From assembly GCF_003047295.1 (NCBI RefSeq), contig NZ_PZYZ01000007.1:243241-307240 (forward strand): 64,000 nt of DNA, in the 5' to 3' direction. The translations under genes were made by a program, and so were the position numbers. The notes below the pieces were generated by a model that saw only the letters and a program-made list of their open reading frames with translations, was not told the DNA's origin and made no database searches. This DNA is from Nocardioides sediminis. GTDB lineage: Bacteria; Actinomycetota; Actinomycetes; Propionibacteriales; Nocardioidaceae. Of this stretch, positions 1 through 7,924 are shown piece by piece. Each line of letters starts with the position of its first letter. Positions within the stretch are counted from its first letter, which is position 1.

Positions 1-1
1 C

Positions 2-577
2 GTCCTCGCCGTTGCCGGCACGGCCACGTCGCCGGTGTGGGCCAGCGACGACCACGACGACGAGTGCGTCCCGTCGCTGACCTCGCGGAGCCACGACCCG
101 TACTGCCCGGACGACACCGAGCCGCCGTACCCCACCGACACGCCGACGGAGACGACGACGCCCACGCCGACGCCGACGCCGACGCCCACGCCGACGCCCA
201 CGCCGACGCCCACGACGCCGCCTCCGACCACCCCCACCCCCACGACGCCGCCTCCGACGACACCGGTTCCCACGACACCGGTTCCCACGACGCCGGCTCC
301 GACCACGCCCGTCGCCACGACGACACCGACCACGACGGTCAGCCCCTCGACGGCGGCGACCAGCTCCCCGACTCCTGAGGTCGAGACCCCGAGCCCCGAG
401 GTCGAGCTGGAGGAGACGTCCAACGTGCCGGTCGTGCAGAACGAGGCCGTGCCCACCTCGATCAACGCCGGCGCCGCCGAGGAGCCCGACGGCCTGGTGG
501 GGCTGCCGCTGGGACTGGCCACGCTGGGAGTGCTGCTGGGGTTGTTCGCCCTCGTCGTCCGACGCCGGCACTCGTGA
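2..577 (+). CDS. Thr/Pro-rich surface protein, 5' end outside window
   Basis: The frame is open from base 2, so the start lies upstream of the window. The first visible residues (VLAVAGTATSPVWA) look like the end of a signal peptide with cleavage after VWA. A short acidic stretch follows, then about 80 residues of almost pure Thr-Pro built from ACG/CCG microsatellite repeats, a typical extended wall-spanning stalk. The C-terminus is a hydrophobic helix (roughly GLPLGLATLGVLLGLFALVV) and an RRRHS tail. I see no LPXTG or LAXTG; a VPTSINAG segment precedes the helix. The gene overlaps the sortase gene by 4 bp, so the protein is probably that enzyme's substrate. No enzymatic domain is visible. 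Confidence 0.8.
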   Translation, partial: VLAVAGTATSPVWASDDHDDECVPSLTSRSHDPYCPDDTEPPYPTDTPTETTTPTPTPTPTPTPTPTPTPTTPPPTTPTPTTPPPTTPVPTTPVPTTPAPTTPVATTTPTTTVSPSTAATSSPTPEVETPSPEVELEETSNVPVVQNEAVPTSINAGAAEEPDGLVGLPLGLATLGVLLGLFALVVRRRHS

Positions 578-1278
578 GTCGCAGGCCCCGACCCGACAGC
601 CCGGAGCGGTCCGGCCGCAGGCGCCTGTGGGTGCCTGCGGCCGTCCTCTCCGTGATGTCGCTGGCCGGGGCCGCCGTCATCTGGGCCGTCGAGCACCCGC
701 CCGTCGGCACGTCATCGGGGTCCGAGGTCCGGACGGGCTCGCCGGCGGCACCGGTCACCTCGCGCCGGGCCGAGAGCGAGCCGGCGACCTCGGCGAGCCA
801 GGGGCAACGGCACCGGACGGCACGCCCCCGTGCCCTGCCGGCCGCTGGAGTCCCGCGGGCGGTGGTCGTCGAGGCCCTCGCGATCGACGTGCCGGTGCTG
901 CCGATCGAGAGCCAGGGGCGCGCCCTCGAGCCGCCCTCCGACCCCCAGGTGCTGGGCTGGTGGTCCGACGGGGCCAGACCCGGATCCGTCCGGGGCTCCG
1001 CCCTGGTGACGGGGCACACGGTGCACGACGGTGGGGGAGCGCTCGACGACCTCGAGACGCTGCGGGCCGGGGCCGTCGTGCGGGTCCGGACCGATCGCGG
1101 GTCGATCCGCTACGTCGTCGACTCGGTGAGGGTGCTCGACAAGGACACCATCGCCCGCCAGGCGCCGCAGCTGTTCAGCCAGCAGGTGCACGGACGGCTC
1201 GTCCTGGTCACCTGCGAGGGGTGGGACGGCACCGGCTACCGGAGCAACGTCGTGGTCACCGCGACGCCGACGTCCTGA
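574..1278 (+). CDS. Class F-type sortase
   Basis: A 234-residue sortase. An N-terminal membrane anchor (about residues 16-38, VPAAVLSVMSLAGAAVIWAV) is followed by a low-complexity linker and the sortase beta-barrel. The catalytic triad candidates are visible: His in GHTVHDGGG, Cys in LVLVTCEGW (equivalent to the TLTC motif) and Arg in GYRSN. Sortases cleave a C-terminal sorting signal and join the protein to the envelope; the small size and single anchor fit actinobacterial class F or E enzymes. The GTG start overlaps the stop of the preceding Thr/Pro-rich gene (GTGA), indicating translational coupling of enzyme and likely substrate. Confidence 0.85.
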   Translation: MSRRPRPDSPERSGRRRLWVPAAVLSVMSLAGAAVIWAVEHPPVGTSSGSEVRTGSPAAPVTSRRAESEPATSASQGQRHRTARPRALPAAGVPRAVVVEALAIDVPVLPIESQGRALEPPSDPQVLGWWSDGARPGSVRGSALVTGHTVHDGGGALDDLETLRAGAVVRVRTDRGSIRYVVDSVRVLDKDTIARQAPQLFSQQVHGRLVLVTCEGWDGTGYRSNVVVTATPTS

Positions 1279-1303
1279 GTCGCTCCGGCGCGCTCGGTCG
1301 GAC

Positions 1304-1843
1304 TCAGCCGGGGTCGGTGACGTTGAGCACGCCGACGTACTGGCCGCGACCGTCGCGCGCGAAGGCCACGCCGGCGAGGCGGGCGCGCGGCTTCATCATG
1401 ATCTCGCGGTGGCCGGGCGAGGCGAGCCACGCGTCGACCGCGCGAGCCGGCGTGAGGCGAGTGCCCTTGACCAGGTTCTCACCGGCCCAGCTCTGGCTGC
1501 AGCGCCGGAGCACCTGGTCCTGGTTGCGGTGCTCGAGGACGCCGCGGCTGGCGAGGCGGCCGGCCCACTTCTCGGCCATCTTGTCGACGCAGGAGTCGAG
1601 CCGGGCGATCTTGCGCAGCCCGGACTGTGCCCGCACGTCGTTGATCCGGTCGAGCACCCGCAGCTCGAAGGACGCGAAGCTCTTCCGGGGGCTCACGTCG
1701 GGGCTCGACGCCGGACGGGGCTCGGGCCCGGCGTGAGCGGGGGCCAGGGGAGCCAGCGAGGTCAGGACGACGGCGACCGCGATCAGGCCGGCGGTCAGGC
1801 CGGCTGTGAGGCCGGCGGTCAGGCGGGCAGGCAGGAACGACAT
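1304..1843 (-). CDS. Secreted CAP-domain (SCP-like) protein
   Basis: A 179-residue protein with a signal peptide (MSFLPARL...PLAPAHA) and a CAP domain: LDRINDVRAQSGL at the start, then MAEKWAGRLASRGVLEHR, SWAGENLVKG and AWLASPGHREIMM. These are the usual CAP1-CAP4 positions. Function in bacteria is generally unknown; the location is extracellular. I chose the ATG at 1843 because it begins the signal peptide; the longer open frame to 1924 lacks signal character. The signal peptide contains a threefold 12-bp tandem repeat (TAGLTAGLTAGL). A promoter with TAGTGT as -10 lies about 45 bp upstream. Confidence 0.85.
   Translation of the reverse strand: MSFLPARLTAGLTAGLTAGLIAVAVVLTSLAPLAPAHAGPEPRPASSPDVSPRKSFASFELRVLDRINDVRAQSGLRKIARLDSCVDKMAEKWAGRLASRGVLEHRNQDQVLRRCSQSWAGENLVKGTRLTPARAVDAWLASPGHREIMMKPRARLAGVAFARDGRGQYVGVLNVTDPG
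1787..1822. repeat. Three 12-bp tandem repeats in the CAP gene signal peptide
   Basis: Three consecutive units of the type gccggcggtcag, the middle one with changes, encode the TAGL repeat of the signal peptide. Each unit adds four residues, so copy number can change without a frameshift. Confidence 0.85.
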
Positions 1844-1889
1844 GGGGACACACTCCAGTTCACGCATCGGGGGGGCTGCGCGGGACGCG

Positions 1890-1919
1890 ACACTAATGGT
1901 GGTAGAGGGGCGCCTCCAA
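1890..1919 (-). promoter_or_regulatory. Promoter of the CAP-domain gene
   Basis: On the minus strand TTGGAG (1914-1919) and TAGTGT (1890-1895) are separated by 18 bp, a plausible sigma-A type -35/-10 pair. Transcription would begin near 1883, giving a leader of about 40 nt that contains CTGGAG upstream of the ATG. Confidence 0.5.
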
Positions 1920-2014
1920 ACCATCGGCCGCCCGTGTCGAGTCGACTAGTCCGTTGTGACCACGGCCCCGCCGCCCGCACAGCGGGGGAGTGATGGCCCG
2001 CTCGGCGGGGTGGG

Positions 2015-2851
2015 TCAGCTGCCGGTGGAGGTGTAGTGGCGCACCCCGCCGCGCCACACGAGCAGGGCCGCGCCGACCGTCACCACCGCGGCCACCGGCG
2101 AGGCGAGCTGGAGCCACTCCGGCATCCCGAACGGGTCCTCGCGGCCGAGGATGTAGAGCGCTGGGTACCAGTTGGCGAAGGCGACCGGCACGACGACGGT
2201 GAGCGCGACGACGACCTCGCGCGTGAAGATGCTCAGCGGGTACTGCGTGACGGTCGCCCCGCCGTAGGTGAAGGCGTTGGCGAACTCCGAGGCGTCCGTG
2301 GTCCAGAACTGGATGCAGGAGAAGCCGACGAAGAGCCCGAAGAAGATCGCCGCGCCGCTCAGCACCATGGAGACGGCGACCAGCACCCGCAGCGGGGTCC
2401 ACTCGACGTACGTGCAGGCCCAGCCGAACACCACCGAGGCCTGGGTGATCCGGCCCAGTCGGCGCAGCGTGAACTGGTCGGCGCAGACCTGCACCAGCAG
2501 CGGGACGGGCTTGGTCATCATCTGGTCGAGCCGGCCGGTGCGGACGTAGGTGCCGATGCGCTCGACGCTGCCGATCGCGGTGTCGGCGATGCCGAGCCCG
2601 AGCGACCCCGCGCCGTACAGCAGGGCGACCTCGTGGAGCGAGAACCCGGCCAGGTCGTCGAGGTGGGCGAACATGATCCACAACCCCACGAAGTCGAGGG
2701 CGGTGATCATGCCGTTGCCGACGGCGAGCAGCACGAAGGACAGGGGGTACTGCCAGGCGGCGCGGATCCACAGCCAGGCGATCTGGCCGTAGGTGCGCAG
2801 GTGGCCCGCAGCGGGAACCGGTGCCGTCGGGCGCGTCCGGACGTCAGCCAC
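2015..2851 (-). CDS. ABC-2 family transporter permease (second subunit)
   Basis: A 278-residue membrane protein with about six hydrophobic helices. It resembles the permease family found in three-gene ABC-2 cassettes (COG3694 type): the early segment WIRAAWQYPLSFVLLAVGNGMITALDFVG, the GTYVRTGRLDQMMTKPVPLLVQV loop, and FANWYPALYILGREDPFGMP near the end are typical. I chose the GTG at 2851, which overlaps the stop of the upstream permease by 8 bp (GTGGCTGA); the longer frame to 2956 would lie inside that gene. It probably forms a heterodimeric channel with the upstream product. The matching ATPase is not encoded next to it. Confidence 0.8.
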   Translation of the reverse strand: MADVRTRPTAPVPAAGHLRTYGQIAWLWIRAAWQYPLSFVLLAVGNGMITALDFVGLWIMFAHLDDLAGFSLHEVALLYGAGSLGLGIADTAIGSVERIGTYVRTGRLDQMMTKPVPLLVQVCADQFTLRRLGRITQASVVFGWACTYVEWTPLRVLVAVSMVLSGAAIFFGLFVGFSCIQFWTTDASEFANAFTYGGATVTQYPLSIFTREVVVALTVVVPVAFANWYPALYILGREDPFGMPEWLQLASPVAAVVTVGAALLVWRGGVRHYTSTGS

Positions 2852-3641
2852 CCTGCACCACCACCTTGCGGGTCGCGGCGCGCAGCAGGGCGTGGCAGCA
2901 CCCGAGCAGCACCACGATCCAGAACACCTGGAAGGCGAGCGCGGCCAGCAGGTCACTGCCGGTGTGCTTGCCCAGCCAGATGTCGGCCGGGACCTGCACG
3001 TACGACGCCCAAGGAAGCGCGTTGGCCAGCGTCCCCAGCCAGCCGGGGAACAGCACGAGGGGGAGCATCATCCCGCTGAAGAAGATGGCGAACGCACCGC
3101 TCATCACCTTGACCCCGGACTGGTCGAGCAGCCAGAAGGCCGTGCCGGCCACGAGGAATCGGATCGCGAAGCTCACGACGACGGCCAGCACCAGCGACAC
3201 CGCGAAGCCCAGGGCAGCGGCGGGCCCGGCCGGGAGCCGGATGTCGAAGAGGAGGAAGCCGATCACCGTGGGCCCGATCCCGCGGGTCAGGAAGTGGTAC
3301 GCCGCCCGGCCCAGGTCCGAGGCGAGGTACCACCCGACCAGCCCCACCGGCCGGTACAGGTCGATGGCCACGTCGCCGGTGCGGATCCGCTCGGCCAGGT
3401 CGTCGGTCGTGCCGCCGCCCCACAGGGCGATCGTCATGAGCAGCGCCTGGCCGAGCCAGACGTAGGTCACCGCGTCGACCTGGTCGTAGCCGCCCGCCGT
3501 CGGGTTGGCGTCCCACAGCGCCAGGTAGGCGAAGGAGTAGATGACGCCGAAGACCGAGTTGGTGAAGATCCCGGCCAGCGTGGCCGCCCGGTAGGTGGAG
3601 TAGCGGCGGAACGCACGCGTCGCGATGGCGACGTACAGCAT
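2844..3641 (-). CDS. ABC-2 family transporter permease (first subunit)
   Basis: A 265-residue polytopic membrane protein of the COG4587-like permease family. Recognisable segments are AFRRYSTYRAATLAGIFTNSVFG at the N-terminus, the GGTTDDLAERIRTGDVAIDLYRPVGL loop, and MLPLVLFPGWLGTLANALPWASYVQVPADIWLG. The start is supported by a GGGGAGG ribosome-binding site 5 nt before the ATG. It is translated together with the second permease, which starts inside its 3' end. In other genomes such pairs sit beside an ABC ATPase for export of an unknown substrate. Here the neighbours are a PEBP-family gene and a CAP-domain gene, so the ATPase must be elsewhere or lost. Confidence 0.8.
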   Translation of the reverse strand: MLYVAIATRAFRRYSTYRAATLAGIFTNSVFGVIYSFAYLALWDANPTAGGYDQVDAVTYVWLGQALLMTIALWGGGTTDDLAERIRTGDVAIDLYRPVGLVGWYLASDLGRAAYHFLTRGIGPTVIGFLLFDIRLPAGPAAALGFAVSLVLAVVVSFAIRFLVAGTAFWLLDQSGVKVMSGAFAIFFSGMMLPLVLFPGWLGTLANALPWASYVQVPADIWLGKHTGSDLLAALAFQVFWIVVLLGCCHALLRAATRKVVVQGG

Positions 3642-3707
3642 CCCGGCCTCCCCGGATCGGCGACCGGGATCCTCTCACACGTCAGCGCTCTGGGGAGCCG
3701 GGTCCAC

Positions 3708-4229
3708 TCAGTGCTGGTAGGTGCCGTGGATGACCGCGCGTCCCAGCGTCTTGAAGGCCAGGTTGAACGACACGACCGCGTTGGAGGCGTCGGCGTCGAC
3801 GCCGAGGGTCTCCTCGCGGACGGCGTGCACCACGAAGAAGTAGCGGTGCGGGTGGTCGCCCTGCGGGGGAGCGGCCCCCATGAAGCCTGCCTCGCCACCG
3901 TCGTTGCGGACGTGGAAGGCCTTGCCCGGGAGGTCGCCGGACGCGGCACCCGTGTCGAGCGACGTCACGTCGGCGGGGATGTCGACCAGGCACCAGTGCC
4001 AGAACCCGCTCGGGGTGGGGGCGTCGGGGTCGAAGCAGGTGACGACGTAGCTCTTGGTGCCCTCCGGGGCACCCTCCCAGCTGAGCTGGGGCGAGGTGTT
4101 GCCGTGCGCGGCGACCTGGTCGTCCTTGAGTGGCCGGCCATCGGTGACGTCGGTGCTGGTGACGGTGAAGGACGCGACCTGCGGGAGGTAGTCGTAGGGA
4201 TTGGGGGCGACGGGGCGCTCGAGGCTCAT
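3708..4229 (-). CDS. YbhB/YbcL-type phosphatidylethanolamine-binding (PEBP) protein
   Basis: A 173-residue cytosolic protein of the RKIP/PEBP family. The family signature is clear: [41 protein letters not shown], then [23 protein letters not shown]. The DPDAP and GDHPHRY segments form the anion-binding pocket. The length is normal for the bacterial branch, and its ligand in bacteria is unsettled. TAGGTT lies at 4236-4241, 6 nt before the ATG, suggesting a leaderless transcript. It is transcribed away from cysG. Confidence 0.9.
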   Translation of the reverse strand: MSLERPVAPNPYDYLPQVASFTVTSTDVTDGRPLKDDQVAAHGNTSPQLSWEGAPEGTKSYVVTCFDPDAPTPSGFWHWCLVDIPADVTSLDTGAASGDLPGKAFHVRNDGGEAGFMGAAPPQGDHPHRYFFVVHAVREETLGVDADASNAVVSFNLAFKTLGRAVIHGTYQH

Positions 4230-4314
4230 ACCCCGAACCTAGGAGTCGCACGGTGGGCGTTTCAAGGATGGAACGGCCGCGTCGCCGGTCCCGGGGCACG
4301 GGAGGATGGCGTCC

Positions 4315-5553
4315 ATGAACGAGCCCACGCCGTACCTCTCGGGACTCATCCTGCGCGACCGCCGGGTCGTGGTGGTGGGCGGCGGCCACGTGGCGCAGCG
4401 CCGGGTGCCGGTGCTCATCGCCGCGGGCGCGCGCGTCTCCGTCGTGTCGCCCGAGGTCACGCCGGCGCTGGAAGGGATGTCCGGGGAGATCGACCTGGTC
4501 CTCCGCCGCTTCGAGCCCGGCGACCTCGACGGCGCGTGGTACGTCATCGCGGCCACCGACGACCACGCCGCCAACACCCTGGTCTCCGAGGCGGCGGAGG
4601 AGCGGCGCATCTTCTGCGTGCGCAGCGACGACGCCACCGCGGCGACGGCCTGGACGCCCGCCGTCGGCCGGCACGGCACGGCGACCATCGGGGTGCTGGG
4701 CAACCGTGAGCCGCGCAAGTCGGCGACCCTGCGCGACGACATCCTCACCGCGCTGCGCGACGGGCACCTCACCGCGTCCGATGCGCTGGACCGCTCGCCG
4801 GGGGTCGTCCTGGTCGGCGGCGGCCCGGGTGACCCCGAGCTCGTCACCGTGGCCGCCCGGCACGCGCTCGCCTCGGCGGACGTCGTGGTGGCCGACCGGC
4901 TCGCGCCGCGCGAGCTGCTCGACGAGCTCGACCCCGGTGTCGAGCTCATCGACGTCGCCAAGCTGCCGCGAGGTCGCTCGGCGCTGCAGGAGCACATCAA
5001 CGACGTGATCGTGGAGCGGGCCCGGGCCGGCAAGCGGGTGGTGCGCTTCAAGGGCGGGGACAACTTCGTCTTCGGCCGCGGCTACGAGGAGGTCATCGCC
5101 TGCGAGGCCGCCGGCGTCCCGGTCACCGTGATCCCGGGCCTGTCGTCCTCGGTCGCCGTCCCGGGCGTGGCGCAGATCCCGGTCACCCACCGGGGCATCA
5201 CCCACGAGTTCACCGTCGTGTCCGGGCACCTGCCTCCCGGCCACCCCGAGTCCCTGGTCGTGTGGCCGGCCATCGCCGCGCTCCGCGGCACGGTGGTGCT
5301 GATGATGGCGGTGGAGAACGCCCCGCACATCGCCGCCGCGCTCGTCGAGGGCGGCCGTCCCGCCGACACGCCGGTCGCCGTCGTGGTCGAGGGGACCATG
5401 CCCGAGGAGCGCACCGTGCTGGCCACCCTGGGCACCTTGGCCGAGGAGCTCGACGCCCACCGCGTCCAGCCGCCGGCGATCATCGTGGTCGGTGAGGTCG
5501 TGGCGGTCGCGCACCCGGCGCACTACGGGCGAGATGCTGCACCCCGTGGCTGA
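4315..5553 (+). CDS. cysG: Siroheme synthase (precorrin-2 dehydrogenase and SUMT fusion)
   Basis: A 412-residue bifunctional enzyme. Residues about 10-150 form the NAD-binding precorrin-2 dehydrogenase/ferrochelatase part (VVVVGGGHVAQRRV Rossmann motif). Residues about 160-400 are uroporphyrinogen-III C-methyltransferase (VVLVGGGPGDPELVT, VRFKGGDNFVFGRG, VIPGLSSSVAVP, ITHEFTVVSGH). Together they convert uroporphyrinogen III to siroheme, the cofactor of sulfite and nitrite reductases. The central dimerisation part is shorter than in E. coli CysG (457 aa). I prefer the ATG at 4315, with a weak GAGGAT -10 candidate 7 nt upstream, over the in-frame ATG at 4306. No sulfite reductase gene is nearby. 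Confidence 0.9.
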   Translation: MNEPTPYLSGLILRDRRVVVVGGGHVAQRRVPVLIAAGARVSVVSPEVTPALEGMSGEIDLVLRRFEPGDLDGAWYVIAATDDHAANTLVSEAAEERRIFCVRSDDATAATAWTPAVGRHGTATIGVLGNREPRKSATLRDDILTALRDGHLTASDALDRSPGVVLVGGGPGDPELVTVAARHALASADVVVADRLAPRELLDELDPGVELIDVAKLPRGRSALQEHINDVIVERARAGKRVVRFKGGDNFVFGRGYEEVIACEAAGVPVTVIPGLSSSVAVPGVAQIPVTHRGITHEFTVVSGHLPPGHPESLVVWPAIAALRGTVVLMMAVENAPHIAAALVEGGRPADTPVAVVVEGTMPEERTVLATLGTLAEELDAHRVQPPAIIVVGEVVAVAHPAHYGRDAAPRG

Positions 5554-6349
5554 CCTGATCGAGATCACCGACCCCGCCGACCCCCGGCTCGCGGACTACC
5601 GCGACCTGCGCGACGTCGAGCTGCGCAAGCACCTCGAGGCAGAGCACGGGCTCTTCCTCGCCGAGGGCGAGAAGGTCGTGCGCCGGGCGGTCGAGGCCGG
5701 CTACGCGCCGCGGTCGCTGCTGATGGCGCCGCGCTGGCTCGACGGGCTCGCCGACGTGCTGGCGACGACCGACGCGCCGTGCTTCGTGCTCTCCGAGGCG
5801 CTGGCCGAGCAGGTCACCGGGTTCCACGTGCACCGCGGCGCGCTCGCGTCGCTGGAGCGCCGCCCGCTGCCCTCGGTGGCCGAGGTCCTCGACGGTGCCC
5901 GGTCGGTGCTGGTCCTCGAGGACCTCGTCGACCACACCAACGTCGGCGCCGTGCTGCGCAGCGGTGCCGCGCTCGGCTTCGACGCGGTGCTCCTCTCGCC
6001 CCGCTGCGCGGACCCGCTCTACCGGCGCGCCATCAAGGTCGCCATGGGGGCGGTCTTCACGCTGCCGTGGACCCGCCTGCCCGACTGGTACGACGCCCTC
6101 CCGGACCTCTCGGCCGCGGGCTTCACCACCGTCGCGCTCACCCTGGCGCCGGACTCGACCCCGATCGAGGAGGCGGTCGCCGGGCTGGACCGGATGGCAC
6201 TGGTGCTGGGGTCGGAGGGACACGGGCTCTCGGCGCGCTGGGAGCAGTCGGCAGACCGGCGGGCGATCATCCCGATGCGCGAGGGCATCGACTCCCTCAA
6301 CGTCGCGGCCGCCAGCGCCGTCGCCTGCTACGTCGCGGCCCACCGCTGA
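5534..6349 (+). CDS. SpoU/TrmH-family RNA 2'-O-methyltransferase
   Basis: A 271-residue SPOUT-class methyltransferase. An N-terminal substrate-binding domain (HLEAEHGLFLAEGEKVVRRAVEAG) precedes the knotted catalytic domain with SpoU motifs VLEDLVDHTNVGAVLRSGAALGFDAV, MALVLGSEGHGLS and IPMREGIDSLNVAAASAV. It should transfer methyl from S-adenosylmethionine to a ribose 2'-OH in rRNA or tRNA; the exact target cannot be read from sequence. The start at 5534 overlaps cysG by 20 bp; a GTG at 5546 (8-bp overlap) is an alternative. It faces a second SpoU-type gene at 6423-7217. Confidence 0.85.
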   Translation: MLHPVADLIEITDPADPRLADYRDLRDVELRKHLEAEHGLFLAEGEKVVRRAVEAGYAPRSLLMAPRWLDGLADVLATTDAPCFVLSEALAEQVTGFHVHRGALASLERRPLPSVAEVLDGARSVLVLEDLVDHTNVGAVLRSGAALGFDAVLLSPRCADPLYRRAIKVAMGAVFTLPWTRLPDWYDALPDLSAAGFTTVALTLAPDSTPIEEAVAGLDRMALVLGSEGHGLSARWEQSADRRAIIPMREGIDSLNVAAASAVACYVAAHR

Positions 6350-6396
6350 CCGGGCGCTTTCGTCGCGCTGGAAGCTGCCGACCGGGCGCTTCCGTC
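6348..6396. repeat. Pair of 17-bp direct repeats between convergent methyltransferase genes
   Basis: gaccgggcgctttcgtc at 6348-6364 recurs with one change (gaccgggcgcttccgtc) at 6380-6396, between two convergent genes. There is no hairpin with a U-tract, so this is not a standard terminator. Confidence 0.6.
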
Positions 6397-6422
6397 CCGT
6401 TCGACGACCGACGAGGTGGTGG

Positions 6423-7217
6423 CTACGCCGGGGACCGGCGCTGCCGCGACACCTCGTCGAGCACGATCGACCCTGCGACGGCGGCGTTGAGCGAGCTCGC
6501 CGAGCCGGCCATCGGGATGGACACCAGCTCGTCGCAGGCCTCGCGCCAGGCCGCGGTCATCCCGGTCGTCTCGTTGCCGACCACGACGAGCACCGGGCCG
6601 GTCAGGTCGGCCGCGCGCAGGTCGACCGTGCCCGTCTCGTCGGTGCCCACGACGCGTACGCCGGCCGGTCGCGCCCAGTCCAGCACCTCACGGTGGGAGG
6701 GGGCCCGCACCACCGTGAGGGCGAACAGCGAACCGGTGCTGGCCCGCACGGCGCGGGGGTCGTAGGGGTCGGCGGCGTGCCCGGTGACGACGAGGCCGCT
6801 CGCCCCGAACGCGTCGGCCGAGCGGGCGAGGGTCCCGATGTTCCCCGGCTGGGTCGGCCGGTCGAAGACCACGGTGACACCCGCCGGGTCGAGGCGGGTG
6901 AGGTCGTCGGCGGGCAGGGCGACGATCGCCAGCAGCTCGGCGGGCTCGTCCTTCTCGCTCAGCTCGGCGACCAGCTCGGGCGCCATCACGACCCGCTCGG
7001 CGTCGGTGGACCCCCACAGGCCCGCCGCCCACGCCGACATCCGGGGTCGCCCGTCCGAGACCAGCGCGCGGATCGTCCAGCCGTGCTCGACGGCCAGGCT
7101 GACCGGCCGCACGCCCTGGACCACCATCTCGCCCAGGCGGTGCCGCTTGGTGCGGTTGTGCAGCAGCGACTCCCACTGCTGGAACCGCGCGTTGCGGGTC
7201 GTGATCCGGACGGTCAC
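6423..7217 (-). CDS. TrmH-family RNA 2'-O-methyltransferase
   Basis: A 264-residue SPOUT methyltransferase, distinct from the one at 5534. It begins TTRNARFQQWESLLHNRTKRHRLGEMVVQG, an N-terminal substrate domain. The catalytic motifs are VVFDRPTQPGNIGTLARSADAFGASGLVVTG, VLVVVGNETTGMTAAWREACD and IPMAGSASSLNAAVAGSIVLDEV. The GTG start at 7217 overlaps the peptide deformylase stop by 4 bp (GTGA), so it is translationally coupled to def. Coupling to a deformylase hints at a ribosome- or translation-linked RNA target, but that is inference. Confidence 0.85.
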   Translation of the reverse strand: MTVRITTRNARFQQWESLLHNRTKRHRLGEMVVQGVRPVSLAVEHGWTIRALVSDGRPRMSAWAAGLWGSTDAERVVMAPELVAELSEKDEPAELLAIVALPADDLTRLDPAGVTVVFDRPTQPGNIGTLARSADAFGASGLVVTGHAADPYDPRAVRASTGSLFALTVVRAPSHREVLDWARPAGVRVVGTDETGTVDLRAADLTGPVLVVVGNETTGMTAAWREACDELVSIPMAGSASSLNAAVAGSIVLDEVSRQRRSPA

Positions 7218-7828
7218 GACCCGGCCGGCCAGTCCAGCGGGTAGTCGTCGGCGGCCTTGTCGTGCTGCTTCTGCAGCTTCTTGCGCGCCTTGGTGGGCAG
7301 CCGGTCGCCGAAGACGGTGCCGAGCGTGTGGTCGGTCTCGTGCTGCAGGCACCGCGCGAGGAGGCCGTTGCCCTCGAAGTGCACCGGCTTGCCGTCCAGG
7401 CCGGTGCCGTCGACCGCCGCCCAGTCGGGTCGCGGGCACTCGACGAAGGCGCCGGGGAAGGACAGGCAGCCCTCGTCGCCGTCGTCGAGGCTGCGGTCGC
7501 GCCCCTCGGGCATCGTCAGCACCGGGTTGCAGACGACGCCCGCGGTGTGCGCCCCGCTCTCGTCGGGGCAGTCGAAGACGAACATCGCCACGTCCTCGCC
7601 GACCTGGCACGCGGCGAGGCCCACGCCGTCGGCGGCATACATGGTGGCGACCATGTCGGCGGCCAGCCCGCGCAACGCGTCGTCGTACTCGGTCACCTGC
7701 TGCTGCGGGCGGTGCATGACCGGGGTGCCCCAGCGGGTGATCGGGCGGATGCTCCCGCCGTCGGGGAGCGCACCGTGCGGCGCGTGGACGGGAGGGCCCG
7801 AGGGGGCGGCTGGCACGTCGTTCGACAT
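7214..7828 (-). CDS. def: Peptide deformylase
   Basis: A 204-residue metalloenzyme that removes the N-formyl group from nascent proteins. All three family motifs are present: GVGLAACQVG, EGCLSFP (metal-ligand Cys) and QHETDH (HExxH metal ligands plus catalytic Glu). An N-terminal extension of about 25 residues precedes the catalytic core, as in several actinobacterial deformylases. The ATG at 7828 has TAGGAT at 7836-7841, 7 nt upstream, suggesting a leaderless transcript. It overlaps the downstream TrmH-type gene by 4 bp and lies divergent from the acyl-CoA dehydrogenase genes. Confidence 0.92.
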   Translation of the reverse strand: MSNDVPAAPSGPPVHAPHGALPDGGSIRPITRWGTPVMHRPQQQVTEYDDALRGLAADMVATMYAADGVGLAACQVGEDVAMFVFDCPDESGAHTAGVVCNPVLTMPEGRDRSLDDGDEGCLSFPGAFVECPRPDWAAVDGTGLDGKPVHFEGNGLLARCLQHETDHTLGTVFGDRLPTKARKKLQKQHDKAADDYPLDWPAGS

Positions 7829-7900
7829 GCCGCAGATCCTAGTGACGTACGCCGCGACGGCCGACACGCCGACGGGTCCGGGAGGACTGTGGCGCATGGT

Positions 7901-7918
7901 GTAACTCAGAGTTACATT
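7901..7918 (+). promoter_or_regulatory. Perfect palindromic operator overlapping a -10 element
   Basis: GTAACTC-A-GAGTTAC at 7901-7915 is a perfect 7-1-7 inverted repeat. It overlaps TACATT (7913-7918), which sits 6 nt before the ATG at 7925. The position and AT-richness in a high-GC background suggest a TetR-type repressor site that blocks the acyl-CoA dehydrogenase promoter. No regulator gene lies alongside, so the repressor would be encoded elsewhere. Confidence 0.7.
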
Positions 7919-7924
7919 AGGGCT

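Noticed and set aside
462..1019. Minus-strand frame over the sortase gene
   Set aside because: Arg/Ser-rich shadow with no motif; the sortase on the plus strand has its full catalytic triad.
2793..4709. Long plus-strand frame over the permease and PEBP genes
   Set aside because: Antisense to three well-supported genes and made of Gly/Arg/Glu shadow sequence.
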